This document shows positions 34,813-44,028 of a stretch of DNA of 64,000 bases, in pieces. Under the pieces are notes generated by a model. The model ran no database searches. It worked only from the letters and a program-made list of their open reading frames with translations, and was not told the DNA's origin. The DNA lies in the NCBI RefSeq assembly GCF_900116045.1, contig NZ_LT630450.1, forward strand, positions 2,690,501 through 2,754,500, given 5' to 3'. The position numbers and the translations under genes were made by a program. This DNA is from Desulfovibrio piger (lineage in GTDB: Bacteria; Desulfobacterota; Desulfovibrionia; Desulfovibrionales; Desulfovibrionaceae). Numbering within the stretch: position 1 is the first letter of the stretch; each line of letters begins with the position of its first letter.

Positions 34813-35454
34813 ATGGGTCAGAAAGTTCATCCGTTTGGCTTCCGGCTGGGGTACAACAAGAACTGGCAGTCCCGCTGGTTCAGCAAGAAGGACTACCCTG
34901 CCTTTGTGTTTGAAGACAGCAAGATTCGCGCCTATGTGAAGAAGCTCCTGTATCATGCGGGGCTGGCCAAGATCGAAATCGAACGCGCCGGTGGCAAGAT
35001 CCGCCTGATCCTGTCCACCGCCCGTCCCGGTATCGTCATCGGCCGCAAGGGCGTGGAAATCGAAAAGCTGCGCGGCGACCTCCGCCAGAAGTTTGGCCGT
35101 GAGTTCTCGCTGGAAGTGAATGAAATCCGCCGTCCCGAAGTGGAAGCCCAGCTCGTGGCCGAAAACATCGCCCAGCAGCTGGAACGCCGCGTGGCCTTCC
35201 GTCGCGCCATGAAGCGCACGGTGTCCATGGCCCGCAAGTTCGGTGGCGAAGGCATCAAGGTGACCTGCTCCGGTCGTCTGGCGGGCGCTGAAATCGCCCG
35301 TACCGAATGGTACCGTGACGGTCGCGTGCCGTTGCAGACCCTGCGCGCCGACATCGACTACGGCTTTGCCGAAGCGCACACCACCTACGGCATCATCGGT
35401 GTCAAGGTGTGGATCTACAAGGGTGAAATCCTTGACAAAGAGGTTGATCAGTAA
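34813..35454 (+). CDS. rpsC: 30S ribosomal protein S3
   Basis: This 213-residue S3 has [20 protein letters not shown] and a KH domain with [16 protein letters not shown]. The C-terminal domain shows [20 protein letters not shown]. It lies at the mRNA entry site. The stop overlaps the rplP start (TAATG). Confidence 0.98.
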   Translation: MGQKVHPFGFRLGYNKNWQSRWFSKKDYPAFVFEDSKIRAYVKKLLYHAGLAKIEIERAGGKIRLILSTARPGIVIGRKGVEIEKLRGDLRQKFGREFSLEVNEIRRPEVEAQLVAENIAQQLERRVAFRRAMKRTVSMARKFGGEGIKVTCSGRLAGAEIARTEWYRDGRVPLQTLRADIDYGFAEAHTTYGIIGVKVWIYKGEILDKEVDQ

Positions 35455-35867
35455 TGCTCGCGCCCAAGAAAGTTAAATTCCGTAAATGGCAGAAGGGCCG
35501 CCTGCGCGGCCTGGCCAGCCGCGGCGCCTCCATCGCCTTTGGCGATATTGGCCTGAAGGCCGTGCAGCACGGTCAGTTGTCCAGCCAGCAGATTGAAGCC
35601 GCCCGTATCGCCATGATGCGTCACATCAAGCGTGGCGGCAAGGTCTGGATCCGCGTGTTCCCCGACCGCCCCGTGACCGCCAAGCCTCTTGAAACCCGTC
35701 AGGGTTCCGGTAAGGGGGCTCCGGTGGGCTGGTGCGCTCCGGTCAAGCCCGGCCGCGTGCTGTATGAAATCAAGGGCGTCAGCCTTGACCTGGCTCGCGA
35801 GGCTCTGACCCGCGCCGCCCACAAGCTGCCCGTGAAGACCATCATCGTGGTGAGGGAGGGCCTGTAG
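35454..35867 (+). CDS. rplP: 50S ribosomal protein L16
   Basis: This 137-residue L16 has [20 protein letters not shown], and [17 protein letters not shown] holds the conserved arginine region near the A-site tRNA. It is translationally coupled to rpsC by a one-base overlap. Confidence 0.98.
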   Translation: MLAPKKVKFRKWQKGRLRGLASRGASIAFGDIGLKAVQHGQLSSQQIEAARIAMMRHIKRGGKVWIRVFPDRPVTAKPLETRQGSGKGAPVGWCAPVKPGRVLYEIKGVSLDLAREALTRAAHKLPVKTIIVVREGL

Positions 35868-35868
35868 T

Positions 35869-36087
35869 ATGGCTGCCAAGAAGAACGAAAAAGCCGCCAT
35901 GGCCACTGCCGCCGAGCTGCGCGACATGAGCGTCGAAGAGCTGCGTGCCAAGCTGGCCGAACAGCGCGAAGAACTCATGACGGCCCGTTTCAAGCATGCC
36001 ACCGCGCAGCTTGAAAAGACTTCCGAGCTCAAGGCCATGCGCCGTCAGGTGGCTCGCATTTCCACCGTTTTGACTGAAAAGGAATAG
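35869..36087 (+). CDS. rpmC: 50S ribosomal protein L29
   Basis: This 72-residue L29 has ELRDMSVEELRAKLAEQREE and the pattern LKAMRRQVARISTVL, the two-helix L29 hairpin. It contacts L23 at the tunnel exit. It starts one base after rplP. Confidence 0.97.
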   Translation: MAAKKNEKAAMATAAELRDMSVEELRAKLAEQREELMTARFKHATAQLEKTSELKAMRRQVARISTVLTEKE

Positions 36088-36099
36088 AGGGGCTGAACC

Positions 36100-36363
36100 A
36101 TGCAAGCTCTGGAAAATCGCAAGGGCAGAACCCTCACCGGTATCGTTGTCAGCGACAAGAACGACAAGACCATCGTCGTGCGCGTTGAAACGCTGGTGAA
36201 GCATCCTCTGCTCAAGAAGTATGTGAGGCGCCGCAAAAAGTTCACGGCTCATGATCCCATGAACGAATGCGGCATGGGCGACAAGGTTAAAATCGTGGAG
36301 TTCCGCCCCATGTCGCGCAACAAGCGCTGGCATCTGGTCTCCATCATCGAAAAGGCTGTGTAG
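36100..36363 (+). CDS. rpsQ: 30S ribosomal protein S17
   Basis: This 87-residue S17 OB-fold protein has [20 protein letters not shown] and [18 protein letters not shown]. It is an early 16S-binding assembly protein. GAGGGG precedes the ATG. Confidence 0.98.
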   Translation: MQALENRKGRTLTGIVVSDKNDKTIVVRVETLVKHPLLKKYVRRRKKFTAHDPMNECGMGDKVKIVEFRPMSRNKRWHLVSIIEKAV

Positions 36364-36372
36364 GGTAGAACC

Positions 36373-36741
36373 ATGATCCAGGTAGAATCGACTCTTCAGG
36401 TGGCCGACAACAGCGGCGCCAAAAAGGTGGCCTGCATCAAGGTGCTCGGTGGCTCCCACCGCCGTTATGCTTCCGTGGGCGACATCATCGTCGTGTCCGT
36501 CAAGGAAGCCATGCCCCACAGCAAGGTCAAGAAAGGCGACGTCATGAAGGCCGTTATCGTGCGCACCGCCAAGGAAGTGCGCCGCATGGACGGCTCCTAC
36601 ATCAAGTTCGACGGCAACGCCGCTGTCCTGCTCTCCAACCAGGGCGAACCCGTGGGTACCCGTATTTTCGGACCCGTCGCTCGTGAGCTGCGCGCCGCCA
36701 ACTTCATGAAGATCATTTCTCTTGCCCCCGAAGTGCTGTAG
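36373..36741 (+). CDS. rplN: 50S ribosomal protein L14
   Basis: This 122-residue L14 has [20 protein letters not shown] and the end [20 protein letters not shown]. It forms an intersubunit bridge with 16S helix 14 and is the usual target of RsfS. Confidence 0.98.
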   Translation: MIQVESTLQVADNSGAKKVACIKVLGGSHRRYASVGDIIVVSVKEAMPHSKVKKGDVMKAVIVRTAKEVRRMDGSYIKFDGNAAVLLSNQGEPVGTRIFGPVARELRAANFMKIISLAPEVL

Positions 36742-36750
36742 GAGATGACT

Positions 36751-37083
36751 ATGAAAACGTATCGCATCCGCAAGGACGACAAGGTGATGGTCATCACCGG
36801 CAAGGACGCGGGCAAGATCGGCAAGGTGCTCAAGGTTCTTCCCAAGAAGGACCGCGTGCTGGTGGAAAAGGTCAACGTGGCCAAGCGCCACATGCGCCCC
36901 AACCCCTACGCCCAGCAGCCCGGTGGCATCGTGGAAAAGGAAATGCCCATCCACGTGTCCAACGTGATGGTGGTGTGCTCCGCTTGCGCCAAGCCGACCA
37001 AGGTGGGCTACAAGTACATTGAGTCCGAAGGCAAGCAGAAAAAAGTGCGCTTCTGCAAGAAGTGCAACGAAGTTATGGAATAA
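36751..37083 (+). CDS. rplX: 50S ribosomal protein L24 with C-terminal zinc ribbon
   Basis: This 110-residue L24 has a KOW motif ([20 protein letters not shown]) and a C-terminal CxxC...CxxC tail with C76, C79, C102 and C105, likely a zinc ribbon. The ATG at 36751 is chosen over one two codons earlier because GGAG is then six bases upstream. L24 starts 23S rRNA assembly. Confidence 0.95.
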   Translation: MKTYRIRKDDKVMVITGKDAGKIGKVLKVLPKKDRVLVEKVNVAKRHMRPNPYAQQPGGIVEKEMPIHVSNVMVVCSACAKPTKVGYKYIESEGKQKKVRFCKKCNEVME

Positions 37084-37092
37084 GGTGATACG

Positions 37093-37632
37093 ATGACACG
37101 CCTTGAAAAGATTTATAGAGAGAAAGTGGTTCCGGTACTGCAGAAGGAGTTCAACTACTCCTCCTCCATGCAACTGCCCGGCATCGAGAAGATCTCTCTG
37201 AACATCGGTCTCGGCGCCGCCAGCCAGAACAACAAGCTGATGGAAGAAGCCGTGGCGGAACTGACCGCCATCGCCGGACAGAAGGCCGTGGTTACCCGCG
37301 CCAAGAAGTCCATCGCTTCCTTCAAGCTGCGTGAAGGCATGCCCATCGGGGCTCGCGTCACCCTGCGCAAGGATCGTATGTGGGACTTCCTGGACAAGCT
37401 GATGAACTTTGCCCTGCCCCGCGTGCGTGACTTCCGGGGTATCCCGGACCGTGGTTTTGATGGTCGCGGCAACTTTACCCTGGGCATCAAGGAACACACC
37501 ATCTTCCCCGAAATGGAAGCTGACCGTGTGGAAAACCCCAAGGGCATGAACATCACCATTGTCACCTCGGCGACCACGGACAAGGAAGGCAAGTTCCTTC
37601 TGGACCAGCTGGGCATGCCGTTCCGCAAGTAG
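37093..37632 (+). CDS. rplE: 50S ribosomal protein L5
   Basis: This 179-residue L5 has [20 protein letters not shown], then [20 protein letters not shown], and it ends in [10 protein letters not shown]. It binds 5S rRNA together with L18, encoded at 39102-39461. AAGGTGA precedes the ATG. Confidence 0.98.
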   Translation: MTRLEKIYREKVVPVLQKEFNYSSSMQLPGIEKISLNIGLGAASQNNKLMEEAVAELTAIAGQKAVVTRAKKSIASFKLREGMPIGARVTLRKDRMWDFLDKLMNFALPRVRDFRGIPDRGFDGRGNFTLGIKEHTIFPEMEADRVENPKGMNITIVTSATTDKEGKFLLDQLGMPFRK

Positions 37633-37642
37633 GAGAAGAGCC

Positions 37643-37828
37643 ATGTCCCGTACCGCTCTTGAAGTGAAGGCTTCCCGTAAGCCCAAGTTCAGCTCCCGCG
37701 CCTACAATCGCTGCCCCATCTGCGGGCGTCCCCGGGCCTTCATGCGCCAGTTCGGCATCTGCCGTATCTGCTTCCGCAACATGGCCCTGCGCGGCGAACT
37801 GCCCGGTGTGCGTAAATCCAGCTGGTAA
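37643..37828 (+). CDS. rpsN: 30S ribosomal protein S14, zinc-binding type
   Basis: This 61-residue short S14 has C24, C27, C40 and C43 in [12 protein letters not shown] and [12 protein letters not shown], the zinc (C+) form. The ATG at 37643 follows AGGAGAAGAG; frame-open sequence upstream lies in rplE. It is the last gene before a 330-bp break in the operon. Confidence 0.97.
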   Translation: MSRTALEVKASRKPKFSSRAYNRCPICGRPRAFMRQFGICRICFRNMALRGELPGVRKSSW

Positions 37829-37856
37829 TCCGCATCCCGGACTGATCTGAAAGATG

Positions 37857-37893
37857 GAGGGACTCCGAAAGGGGTCCCTCTTTCCGTTTACGG
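37857..37893 (+). terminator. Terminator-like hairpin between rpsN and rpsH
   Basis: A 10-bp stem with one G-T pair (37857-37866 with 37871-37880) has a GAAA tetraloop and is followed by TTTCCGTTT. It lies inside the S10-spc ribosomal cluster, where most genes are only 1-15 bp apart. Confidence 0.6.
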
Positions 37894-38056
37894 CAAAGGG
37901 CAGGGCAGGGGCCCAGGCCCCTCCCGGGGCACCGCCTTCCGTGCCCGATATATGTCCGCGGCCCTGCCCGTGCCTGCGGGCGACGGCGCTCCGGCGCCCG
38001 GCGGGTGCGGGAACGGCCCGGAAAAAGCGATTTTCAGGCCGCGGGCAAAAAAAGCA
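37894..38056. other. Non-coding gap inside the ribosomal operon
   Basis: Between the rpsN terminator and the rpsH promoter I see no coding signal. The stretch is very G+C-rich and holds short hairpins, for example near 37907-37922 (aggggcc...ggcccct). Nothing resembling an inserted gene or mobile element is visible. Confidence 0.5.
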
Positions 38057-38085
38057 TTGCCTTTTGCCGCGGCTTGGGATATGGA
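38057..38085 (+). promoter_or_regulatory. Possible internal promoter for rpsH onward (spc operon)
   Basis: TTGCCT (38057-38062) and TATGGA (38080-38085) are 17 bp apart, preceded by an A-rich block. It is placed about 70 bp upstream of rpsH, so the spc genes could be transcribed separately from the S10 genes. Confidence 0.45.
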
Positions 38086-38157
38086 CTTTCGATTGTGTGC
38101 GGGAAGTGGCGGCATGGGGCCGCTAACCCCTCACGAAACCAACCTTAGGAGCTATCG

Positions 38158-38538
38158 ATGTTGACAGATCCTATTGCGGATATGCTGACCCGTATCCGCA
38201 ACGCACATTTGGCCCTGCACAAGGAAGTGAATGTGCCGCGCTCGAAGATGAAAGAAGCCTTAGCCGCCATCCTCAAGCAGGAAGGTTACGTCGAAGACGT
38301 GGCTATCGACGACCGCAACATTACCATCACGCTGAAGTACCAAAAGGGCAAGGCCGTCATCTCCGGCCTGAAGCGCATCAGCACCCCCGGTCGCCGCGTG
38401 TATGTGGGCGCTCACCAGATCCCCAAGGTGCAGAACGGCCTCGGCATTTGCATTCTGTCCACGTCCAGCGGCGTGCTGGACGGCATGACCGCCCATGAAA
38501 AGAAGGTGGGCGGCGAACTTCTGTGTGAAATCTGGTAG
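38158..38538 (+). CDS. rpsH: 30S ribosomal protein S8
   Basis: This 126-residue S8 has MLTDPIADMLTRIRNAHLAL and the C-terminal STSSGVLDGMTAHEKKVGGE. It binds the central domain of 16S rRNA and in E. coli also represses the spc operon. TAGGAG lies eight bases before the ATG. Confidence 0.98.
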   Translation: MLTDPIADMLTRIRNAHLALHKEVNVPRSKMKEALAAILKQEGYVEDVAIDDRNITITLKYQKGKAVISGLKRISTPGRRVYVGAHQIPKVQNGLGICILSTSSGVLDGMTAHEKKVGGELLCEIW

Positions 38539-38547
38539 GGGTGCGCC

Positions 38548-39087
38548 ATGTCTCGTATCGGCAAACAGCCCATTACCGTTCCCGCTGGCGTTGAAGTCAA
38601 GATCGGAACGGATGTTGTGGAAGTGAAGGGCCCCAAGGGTACGCTGCATACCCCTGTGTGCAGCCTGCTGAAGTATGACCTCACCGACGGTGTGCTGACC
38701 CTGACCCGCGTGGAAGACGACCGTCACAGCCGTGCCCAGCACGGTCTGCGCCGCACCCTGCTCGCCAACTGCATCGAAGGCGTGACCAAGGGCTTTTCCA
38801 AGTCCCTGGAAGTGATCGGCGTGGGCTACCGCGTTGCCGTCAAGGGCAACCTGGTGGAACTGTCCGTGGGCTTCTCCCACCCCGTGCTGGTGGAACTGCC
38901 CGAAGGCATCCAGGCCAAGGCCGAAGGTCAGATCCTGACCATCAGCGGCGCCGACAAGGAACTGGTGGGCGAAATGGCCGCCAAGATCCGTCGCATCCGC
39001 AAGCCCGAACCTTACAAGGGCAAGGGTATCAAGTATACCACCGAGACCATCCGCCGCAAGGTCGGTAAGTCCGGCGGCAAGAAGTAG
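38548..39087 (+). CDS. rplF: 50S ribosomal protein L6
   Basis: This 179-residue L6 has MSRIGKQPITVPAGVEVKI, the central GVGYRVAVKGNLVELSVGFS, and PEPYKGKGIKYTTETIRRKV at the C-terminus, the standard L6 signatures. It sits near the GTPase centre. Confidence 0.98.
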   Translation: MSRIGKQPITVPAGVEVKIGTDVVEVKGPKGTLHTPVCSLLKYDLTDGVLTLTRVEDDRHSRAQHGLRRTLLANCIEGVTKGFSKSLEVIGVGYRVAVKGNLVELSVGFSHPVLVELPEGIQAKAEGQILTISGADKELVGEMAAKIRRIRKPEPYKGKGIKYTTETIRRKVGKSGGKK

Positions 39088-39101
39088 GTAGGGATTGCGT
39101 C

Positions 39102-39461
39102 ATGAAGCTTACCAAGAATGAATCCCGTCAGCGCCGCAAGGTCCGCATTCGTAAAAAGGTGCAGGGCACTGCCGACCGTCCGCGTCTGGTGGTGTACCGC
39201 TCCAACATGCACATCTACGCCCAGATCGTGAACGATCAGGAAGGCGCCACCCTGGTCGCCGCCTCCACCCTCAGCCTGGCCAAGACCGAAGCCGGTATGC
39301 ACTGCAACCTGGCCGGCGCCGAGAAGGTGGGCATGGAAATCGCCCGTCTTGCCAAGGAAAAGAACATCACCCAGGTGGTGTTCGATCGCAACGGGTACCT
39401 TTATCACGGTCGCGTGAAAGCCGTGGCCGACGGCGCCCGCGAAGGCGGCCTGGAGTTCTAA
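39102..39461 (+). CDS. rplR: 50S ribosomal protein L18
   Basis: This 119-residue L18 has [20 protein letters not shown] and the end [20 protein letters not shown]. It binds 5S rRNA. The rpsE start follows by one base after the stop. Confidence 0.98.
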   Translation: MKLTKNESRQRRKVRIRKKVQGTADRPRLVVYRSNMHIYAQIVNDQEGATLVAASTLSLAKTEAGMHCNLAGAEKVGMEIARLAKEKNITQVVFDRNGYLYHGRVKAVADGAREGGLEF

Positions 39462-39462
39462 T

Positions 39463-39975
39463 ATGCGTCAGGAAAATACCGAAACCAAACAGAACGAATT
39501 GGGCGAAATCGAAAAGATCGTCTCCCTGAACCGCGTGGCCAAGGTGGTCAAGGGCGGTCGCCGTTTCAGCTTCAGCGCCCTCGTGGTGGTGGGCGACGGC
39601 AAGGGTGGCGTGGGCTACGGCCTGGGCAAGGCCCAGGAAGTGCCCGAAGCCCTGCGCAAGGCCACTGAACGCGCTCGCAAGAACCGCGTGCAGATTCCTC
39701 TGGTGGAAGGCACCCTGCCTTACGAAGTGCTGGGCCGCTTCGGCGCCGGTCGCGTCATGCTGAAGCCCGCCTCCGAAGGTACCGGCATCATCGCCGGCGG
39801 TGCCGTGCGTGCCGTCATGGAAGCCGTGGGCGTGCGTGACGTCCTGGCCAAGGCCATCGGCACCAACAACCCCCATAACGTGCTGCGTGCCACCATGCAG
39901 GGCCTGATCTCCCTGCGCAGCGCCGACGAAGTGTCCGAGCTGCGTGGCAAGAAGCTCGAAGCCCCGAGGAAGTAG
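39463..39975 (+). CDS. rpsE: 30S ribosomal protein S5
   Basis: This 170-residue S5 has [20 protein letters not shown] and the [20 protein letters not shown] block, followed by [20 protein letters not shown]. It lies at the mRNA entrance and helps accuracy. GGAG inside the end of rplR serves as ribosome binding site. Confidence 0.98.
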   Translation: MRQENTETKQNELGEIEKIVSLNRVAKVVKGGRRFSFSALVVVGDGKGGVGYGLGKAQEVPEALRKATERARKNRVQIPLVEGTLPYEVLGRFGAGRVMLKPASEGTGIIAGGAVRAVMEAVGVRDVLAKAIGTNNPHNVLRATMQGLISLRSADEVSELRGKKLEAPRK

Positions 39976-39977
39976 TC

Positions 39978-40154
39978 ATGGCTGAAATTACGGTCAAACT
40001 CGTGCGTTCCCGCATCGGCACCACGCCGGCCCAGCGCAAGCTGCTGGACTCCCTTGGCCTCAAGCGCCGCGAACAGGTCAAGTCGTTCAAGGACACCCCG
40101 GCCATCCGGGGCATCATCGCCAAAGTTTCGCACCTTGTGGCCCTGGTGGACTAG
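39978..40154 (+). CDS. rpmD: 50S ribosomal protein L30
   Basis: This 58-residue protein starts two bases after rpsE and reads MAEITVKLVRSRIGTTPAQR, with LDSLGLKRREQVKSFKDTP and ending in HLVALVD. This is the bacterial L30 pattern. It is in the canonical place between rpsE and rplO. Confidence 0.97.
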   Translation: MAEITVKLVRSRIGTTPAQRKLLDSLGLKRREQVKSFKDTPAIRGIIAKVSHLVALVD

Positions 40155-40181
40155 TCCACGGCCGCAGGAGGAGTATACATC

Positions 40182-40646
40182 ATGCAACTGCACAATCTCT
40201 TTCCCTTCCCGGAAGAGCGCAAAACCCGCCGTCGTGTGGGCCGTGGTTCCGGTTCCGGCCTGGGCTGCACCTCTGGCAAGGGCAACAAGGGCCAGAACGC
40301 CCGTGCCGGCGGCGGTGTGCGTCCCGGTTTCGAAGGCGGCCAGATGCCCCTGCAGCGCCGTCTTCCCAAGCACGGCTTCAAGAACTTCCCCTTCAAGGTG
40401 ACCTATGAGGTGATCAACCTGGATCGCCTGCAGGAAGCCTTTGAAGGCAAGAGCGAGATCACCCTGGACGACATCTACGCCCGCGGCCTGGCCCGTCTGG
40501 GCGCGCCCGTGAAAGTGCTTTCCCGTGGCGAAGTGAAGTCGGCCATCAAGGTGGAAGCGCACAAGTTCAGCCAGGCCGCTGCGGAAAAGATCCGCAACGC
40601 CGGCGGCGAAGCCACCGAACTTGAAGCTGCGCAAGCGGCTGAGTAA
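40182..40646 (+). CDS. rplO: 50S ribosomal protein L15
   Basis: This 154-residue L15 has the glycine-rich N-terminus (RRVGRGSGSGLGCTSGKGNK), QMPLQRRLPKHGFKN, and a C-terminal helix domain. It binds central 23S rRNA. GGAGGAG precedes the ATG. Confidence 0.98.
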   Translation: MQLHNLFPFPEERKTRRRVGRGSGSGLGCTSGKGNKGQNARAGGGVRPGFEGGQMPLQRRLPKHGFKNFPFKVTYEVINLDRLQEAFEGKSEITLDDIYARGLARLGAPVKVLSRGEVKSAIKVEAHKFSQAAAEKIRNAGGEATELEAAQAAE

Positions 40647-40677
40647 TTATGCGCCGTGCCGGCAACGGCAGGCGGAT

Positions 40678-40716
40678 GTCTTTGACCCCGCGCCGGAATG
40701 GGCGCGGGGTAAAGAC
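40678..40716 (+). other. Strong hairpin between rplO and secY
   Basis: A stem of 16 paired bases (40678-40683 plus 40685-40694, with 40701-40716) has one bulged G and a 6-nt loop. No T-tract follows, so it is not a standard terminator. It may stabilise or process the mRNA upstream of secY. Confidence 0.6.
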
Positions 40717-40765
40717 GCTCCCGCGCATACGCGTCCCTTACAGCGTAAAAGGTAACGAGTGATTC

Positions 40766-42079
40766 ATGGCATCAGCATCGGTTAATCCCCTCGGACAATC
40801 TTCTCTGGCCAAGCGCCTGGGCTGGACCTTCCTCCTTCTGTGCTGCTACAGAATCGGGGTGCATGTGCCCATCCCCGGTGTGGATGCCGCGGCGCTCGCC
40901 GCGTATTTCAAAAGCCTGTCGGGAACGTTGTTCGACATGTTCGACATGTTCTCCGGTGGCGGCCTGTCCAACGTGTCCGTCTTCGCTCTGGGTGTCATGC
41001 CCTACATCTCGGCGTCCATCATCATGCAGCTTCTGCAGGTGGTGAGCCCCGACATCAAGCGCATGGCCAAGGAAGAAGGCCAGGCCGGACGCCGCAAGAT
41101 AACCCAGTACACCCGTTACCTGACCGTGCTCATCACCCTGGTGCAGGGCCTGTTCATCTCCATAGGGCTCGAATCCATGACCAGCCCCGACGGCACGCCC
41201 ATCGTGCTCAATGCGGGCTGGCATTTCCGCATGGTGACCATGGCCACCTTCACGGCCGGTTCCATGCTCGTCATGTGGCTGGGTGAGCAGATCACGGAGC
41301 GCGGCATCGGCAACGGCATCTCCCTGATCATCTTCTGCGGCATCGTGGTGGGCATCCCGCGCGGCATCATGCAGTCCCTGGACCTCATCAAGTCCGGCAG
41401 CATGAGCATTTTCCTCGCGGTGGTCATCGTGCTGCTCATGGCCGCCGTGCTGACGGCCATCGTGTTCGTGGAGCGTGCCCAGCGCCGTATCCCCATCAGC
41501 TATGCCAAGCGCCAGATCGGACGCAAGATGTTTGGCGGCCAGAACACGCACCTGCCCCTGCGCGTCAACACGGCGGGCGTCATCCCGCCCATTTTCGCCT
41601 CGTCGCTTTTGCTGTTCCCGGCCACGGTGGGCCAGTTCTCCACCAATGAATATGTCAGGATGGTCACGGACTTCTTTGCTCCGCACGGCATCCTGTACAA
41701 TGTGCTCTATGTTGTCCTGATCTTCTTCTTCTGCTACTTCTACACGGCCATCATCATCGACCCGAAGGACATGGCCGAGAACCTGAAGAAGAACGGCGGC
41801 TTCGTCCCCGGCATCCGCCCCGGCGAACGCACCCAGGAATACATCGACACCGTGCTCTCGCGCCTGACCCTGAGCGGCGCGGTGTACATCTCGGCCATTT
41901 CCCTGCTGCCCATGCTCATGATCGCCAAGTTCAACGTGCCGTTCTACTTTGGCGGCACCAGCCTGCTGATCCTTGTCGGCGTGGCCATGGACTTCATGAA
42001 TCAGGTCGAGTCCCACATGATCTCAACCCAGTACCAGGGGTTGATGAACAAGGCGGCCCGCAAGGGCGGCCGCATGTAA
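40766..42079 (+). CDS. secY: Protein translocase subunit SecY
   Basis: This 437-residue inner-membrane protein has about ten helices. SecY features are the plug region after FLLLCCYRIGVHVPIPGVD, YISASIIMQLLQVVSP, and GEQITERGIGNGISLIIFCG. The loop between helices 6 and 7 has ERAQRRIPISYAKRQIGRKM. It forms the SecYEG channel and receives SRP-FtsY cargo. It ends the spc gene group with map. Confidence 0.97.
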   Translation: MASASVNPLGQSSLAKRLGWTFLLLCCYRIGVHVPIPGVDAAALAAYFKSLSGTLFDMFDMFSGGGLSNVSVFALGVMPYISASIIMQLLQVVSPDIKRMAKEEGQAGRRKITQYTRYLTVLITLVQGLFISIGLESMTSPDGTPIVLNAGWHFRMVTMATFTAGSMLVMWLGEQITERGIGNGISLIIFCGIVVGIPRGIMQSLDLIKSGSMSIFLAVVIVLLMAAVLTAIVFVERAQRRIPISYAKRQIGRKMFGGQNTHLPLRVNTAGVIPPIFASSLLLFPATVGQFSTNEYVRMVTDFFAPHGILYNVLYVVLIFFFCYFYTAIIIDPKDMAENLKKNGGFVPGIRPGERTQEYIDTVLSRLTLSGAVYISAISLLPMLMIAKFNVPFYFGGTSLLILVGVAMDFMNQVESHMISTQYQGLMNKAARKGGRM

Positions 42080-42104
42080 TTCTGGCAAAGCGAGCTGGAA
42101 AGTC

Positions 42105-42899
42105 ATGAAAAAGTATCAGGGCGCATTCATCAAAAATGAGCGGGAGATCGCCTGCCTGCGCGAGGCCAACCGTATGGTGGCCAACATCCTGGATGCCATC
42201 GGCGACATCGTGAAGCCGGGCGAGACGACCATGCGCTTTGAAGAGCTGGCGCGCGACATGTGCGCCGATTATAATGTGAAACCGGCCTTTCTGGGCTATT
42301 ACGGCTACCCCTACGCCACATGCTGCTCGGTCAACGAGCAGGTGGTCCACGGTTTCCCCTCCCCGCGGCTGCTTGAGGAAGGGGACATCGTCAGCGTCGA
42401 CATGGGCGTGGTCTTTGAAGGTTTTGTGGGCGACGCTGCGCGCACTTTCCCTGTGGGCAAGGTGAGCGAGGAGGCCTGCAAGCTCATGCGCGTCACGGAG
42501 GAGAGCCTCTATGTCGGCATCGAGCAGGCGCGTGCCGGTAACGATGTCTATGCCATCGGTACCGCCGTGCAGGACTATGTGGAAGCCGCCGGTTTCAATG
42601 TCGTGCGTCAGTATGTGGGCCACGGAGTGGGCGCCAAGATGCACGAAAAGCCGGAAGTCCCCAACTATCACCCCGGTGGCCGCGGGCTGACCCTGCGCAA
42701 CGGCATGGTCATCGCCATTGAGCCCATGGTCACCGCCGGCAGCTACGAGGTGGATGTTCTGGAAGACAAATGGACTGCTGTGACACGCGACCGCCGCCTG
42801 GCTGCGCATTTTGAACACAGCGTAGCCATTACGCCGGACGGGCCCCGCATCCTGAGCATTTCGGACCGCGGCCTGAACCGGACGACAATTGGTTGTTGA
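42105..42899 (+). CDS. map: Methionine aminopeptidase type I
   Basis: This 264-residue enzyme removes the N-terminal Met from nascent proteins. Metal ligands of the pita-bread fold are seen in VSVDMGVVFEGFVGDAARTF (two Asp), GHGVGAKMHEKPEVPNY (His), and IAIEPMV (Glu), with a final Glu in AHFEHSVAI. It lacks the N-terminal zinc-finger extension. It follows secY by 25 bp, as in many Gram-negative spc operons. Confidence 0.96.
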   Translation: MKKYQGAFIKNEREIACLREANRMVANILDAIGDIVKPGETTMRFEELARDMCADYNVKPAFLGYYGYPYATCCSVNEQVVHGFPSPRLLEEGDIVSVDMGVVFEGFVGDAARTFPVGKVSEEACKLMRVTEESLYVGIEQARAGNDVYAIGTAVQDYVEAAGFNVVRQYVGHGVGAKMHEKPEVPNYHPGGRGLTLRNGMVIAIEPMVTAGSYEVDVLEDKWTAVTRDRRLAAHFEHSVAITPDGPRILSISDRGLNRTTIGC

Positions 42900-42924
42900 C
42901 AGAGCAGGTAAAGATGGATAAAGG
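42896..42924 (+). promoter_or_regulatory. Possible promoter of the alpha operon
   Basis: TTGACA (42896-42901) and TAAAGG (42919-42924) are 17 bp apart, about 125 bp upstream of rpmJ and overlapping the map stop codon. It would let rpmJ-rpsM-rpsK-rpsD-rpoA-rplQ be transcribed independently. Confidence 0.5.
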
Positions 42925-43048
42925 TTTCTGTTCCCGCTGCTGAAGGGCGGTGAGCAGCCGTATTGACCGGGTTTGTGTTGTGCTTCCGGCAGCGGCAAAC
43001 CTTGGTCACGCAAAGCCGTAGGGCTTTGCCACTCATTGGAGACGAATC

Positions 43049-43162
43049 ATGAAAGTCAGACCTTCCGTCAAAAAAATATGCCCCAAGTGCAAGGTGATCC
43101 GGCGCAAGGGTGTTCTTCGAGTTATCTGCGAAAACCCCCGGCACAAGCAGCGCCAGGGCTAG
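43049..43162 (+). CDS. rpmJ: 50S ribosomal protein L36, zinc-binding type
   Basis: This 37-residue protein reads [20 protein letters not shown] and ends HKQRQG. The zinc ligands C11, C14, C27 and H32 are all present. GGAG precedes the ATG. It lies between map and rpsM, where infA is often also found but is absent here. Confidence 0.97.
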
Positions 43163-43177
43163 GGCAGGAGACGTACT

Positions 43178-43546
43178 GTGGCGAGAATTGCAGGTGTTGA
43201 TTTGCCTCGTGGCAAACGTGTGGACATTGCGCTCACCTATATCTATGGCATCGGCCGTGCTACGGCCCTGCAGATCCTGAGCACCACCGGTGTGAACTGG
43301 GAGCGCAACATTGATGATCTTTCCGCCGACGAAGTGAACGAGATCCGTAAGGAACTCGAACAGAACTACAAGGTGGAAGGCGACCTTCGTCGCGAGATCT
43401 CTACCAATATCAAGCGCCTCATGGACATCGGCTGCTTCCGTGGCCTGCGCCACCGCCGCGGCCTGCCCGTGCACGGTCAGCGCACCCACACCAATGCGCG
43501 TACCCGCAAGGGTCCCCGTCGCGGTGTGGTGGGCAAGAAGAAGTAG
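43178..43546 (+). CDS. rpsM: 30S ribosomal protein S13
   Basis: This 122-residue S13 has [20 protein letters not shown] and the C-terminal [20 protein letters not shown]. It contacts the P-site tRNA and S19. GGAG precedes the ATG. Confidence 0.98.
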   Translation: MARIAGVDLPRGKRVDIALTYIYGIGRATALQILSTTGVNWERNIDDLSADEVNEIRKELEQNYKVEGDLRREISTNIKRLMDIGCFRGLRHRRGLPVHGQRTHTNARTRKGPRRGVVGKKK

Positions 43547-43591
43547 GGCGCATTCCTTTTCACGCGAATTTAGCCAGATTGAGGTAATATC

Positions 43592-43981
43592 ATGGCCAGA
43601 CCCAAGAAAGTGGTCAAGAAAAGAGAAAAGAAGAACGTGCCCGTGGGCATCGCCCACATCCAGGCTTCGTTCAACAATACCATCATCACCTTTACGGACA
43701 CTCGCGGCAACGCCATCAGCTGGGCCTCTTCCGGCCAGAGCGGTTTCAAGGGTTCCCGCAAGTCCACCCCCTTCGCCGCCCAGGTTGCCGCCGAAACTGC
43801 CGCCCGCAAGGCCCAGGACAACGGCATGCGCACCGTGGGCGTGTATGTGAAGGGCCCCGGCTCCGGCCGTGAAGCCGCCATGCGTGCCATTGCCGCTGTT
43901 GGCTTCCGGGTTGCTTTCATCCGCGACGTCACGCCCATCCCCCACAATGGTTGCCGGCCGCCCAAGCGCCGTCGCGTGTAG
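43592..43981 (+). CDS. rpsK: 30S ribosomal protein S11
   Basis: This 129-residue S11 has [20 protein letters not shown] and [11 protein letters not shown], and it ends in the conserved THIPHNGC-like [15 protein letters not shown]. It lies on the platform at the mRNA exit site. Confidence 0.98.
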   Translation: MARPKKVVKKREKKNVPVGIAHIQASFNNTIITFTDTRGNAISWASSGQSGFKGSRKSTPFAAQVAAETAARKAQDNGMRTVGVYVKGPGSGREAAMRAIAAVGFRVAFIRDVTPIPHNGCRPPKRRRV

Positions 43982-44028
43982 TTGGCTGCCCGCGAGGCAG
44001 TGGTAATCAACGCAAGAGGATTCTTCAA

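Noticed and set aside
33205..35379. Very long minus-strand open frame across rplB to rpsC
   Set aside because: It is antisense to well-identified ribosomal genes; in G+C-rich DNA with strong third-base bias such frames are expected and it shows no ribosome binding site or protein resemblance.
42915..42941. Eight-codon ORF as a remnant of infA
   Set aside because: Too short and without resemblance to IF-1.
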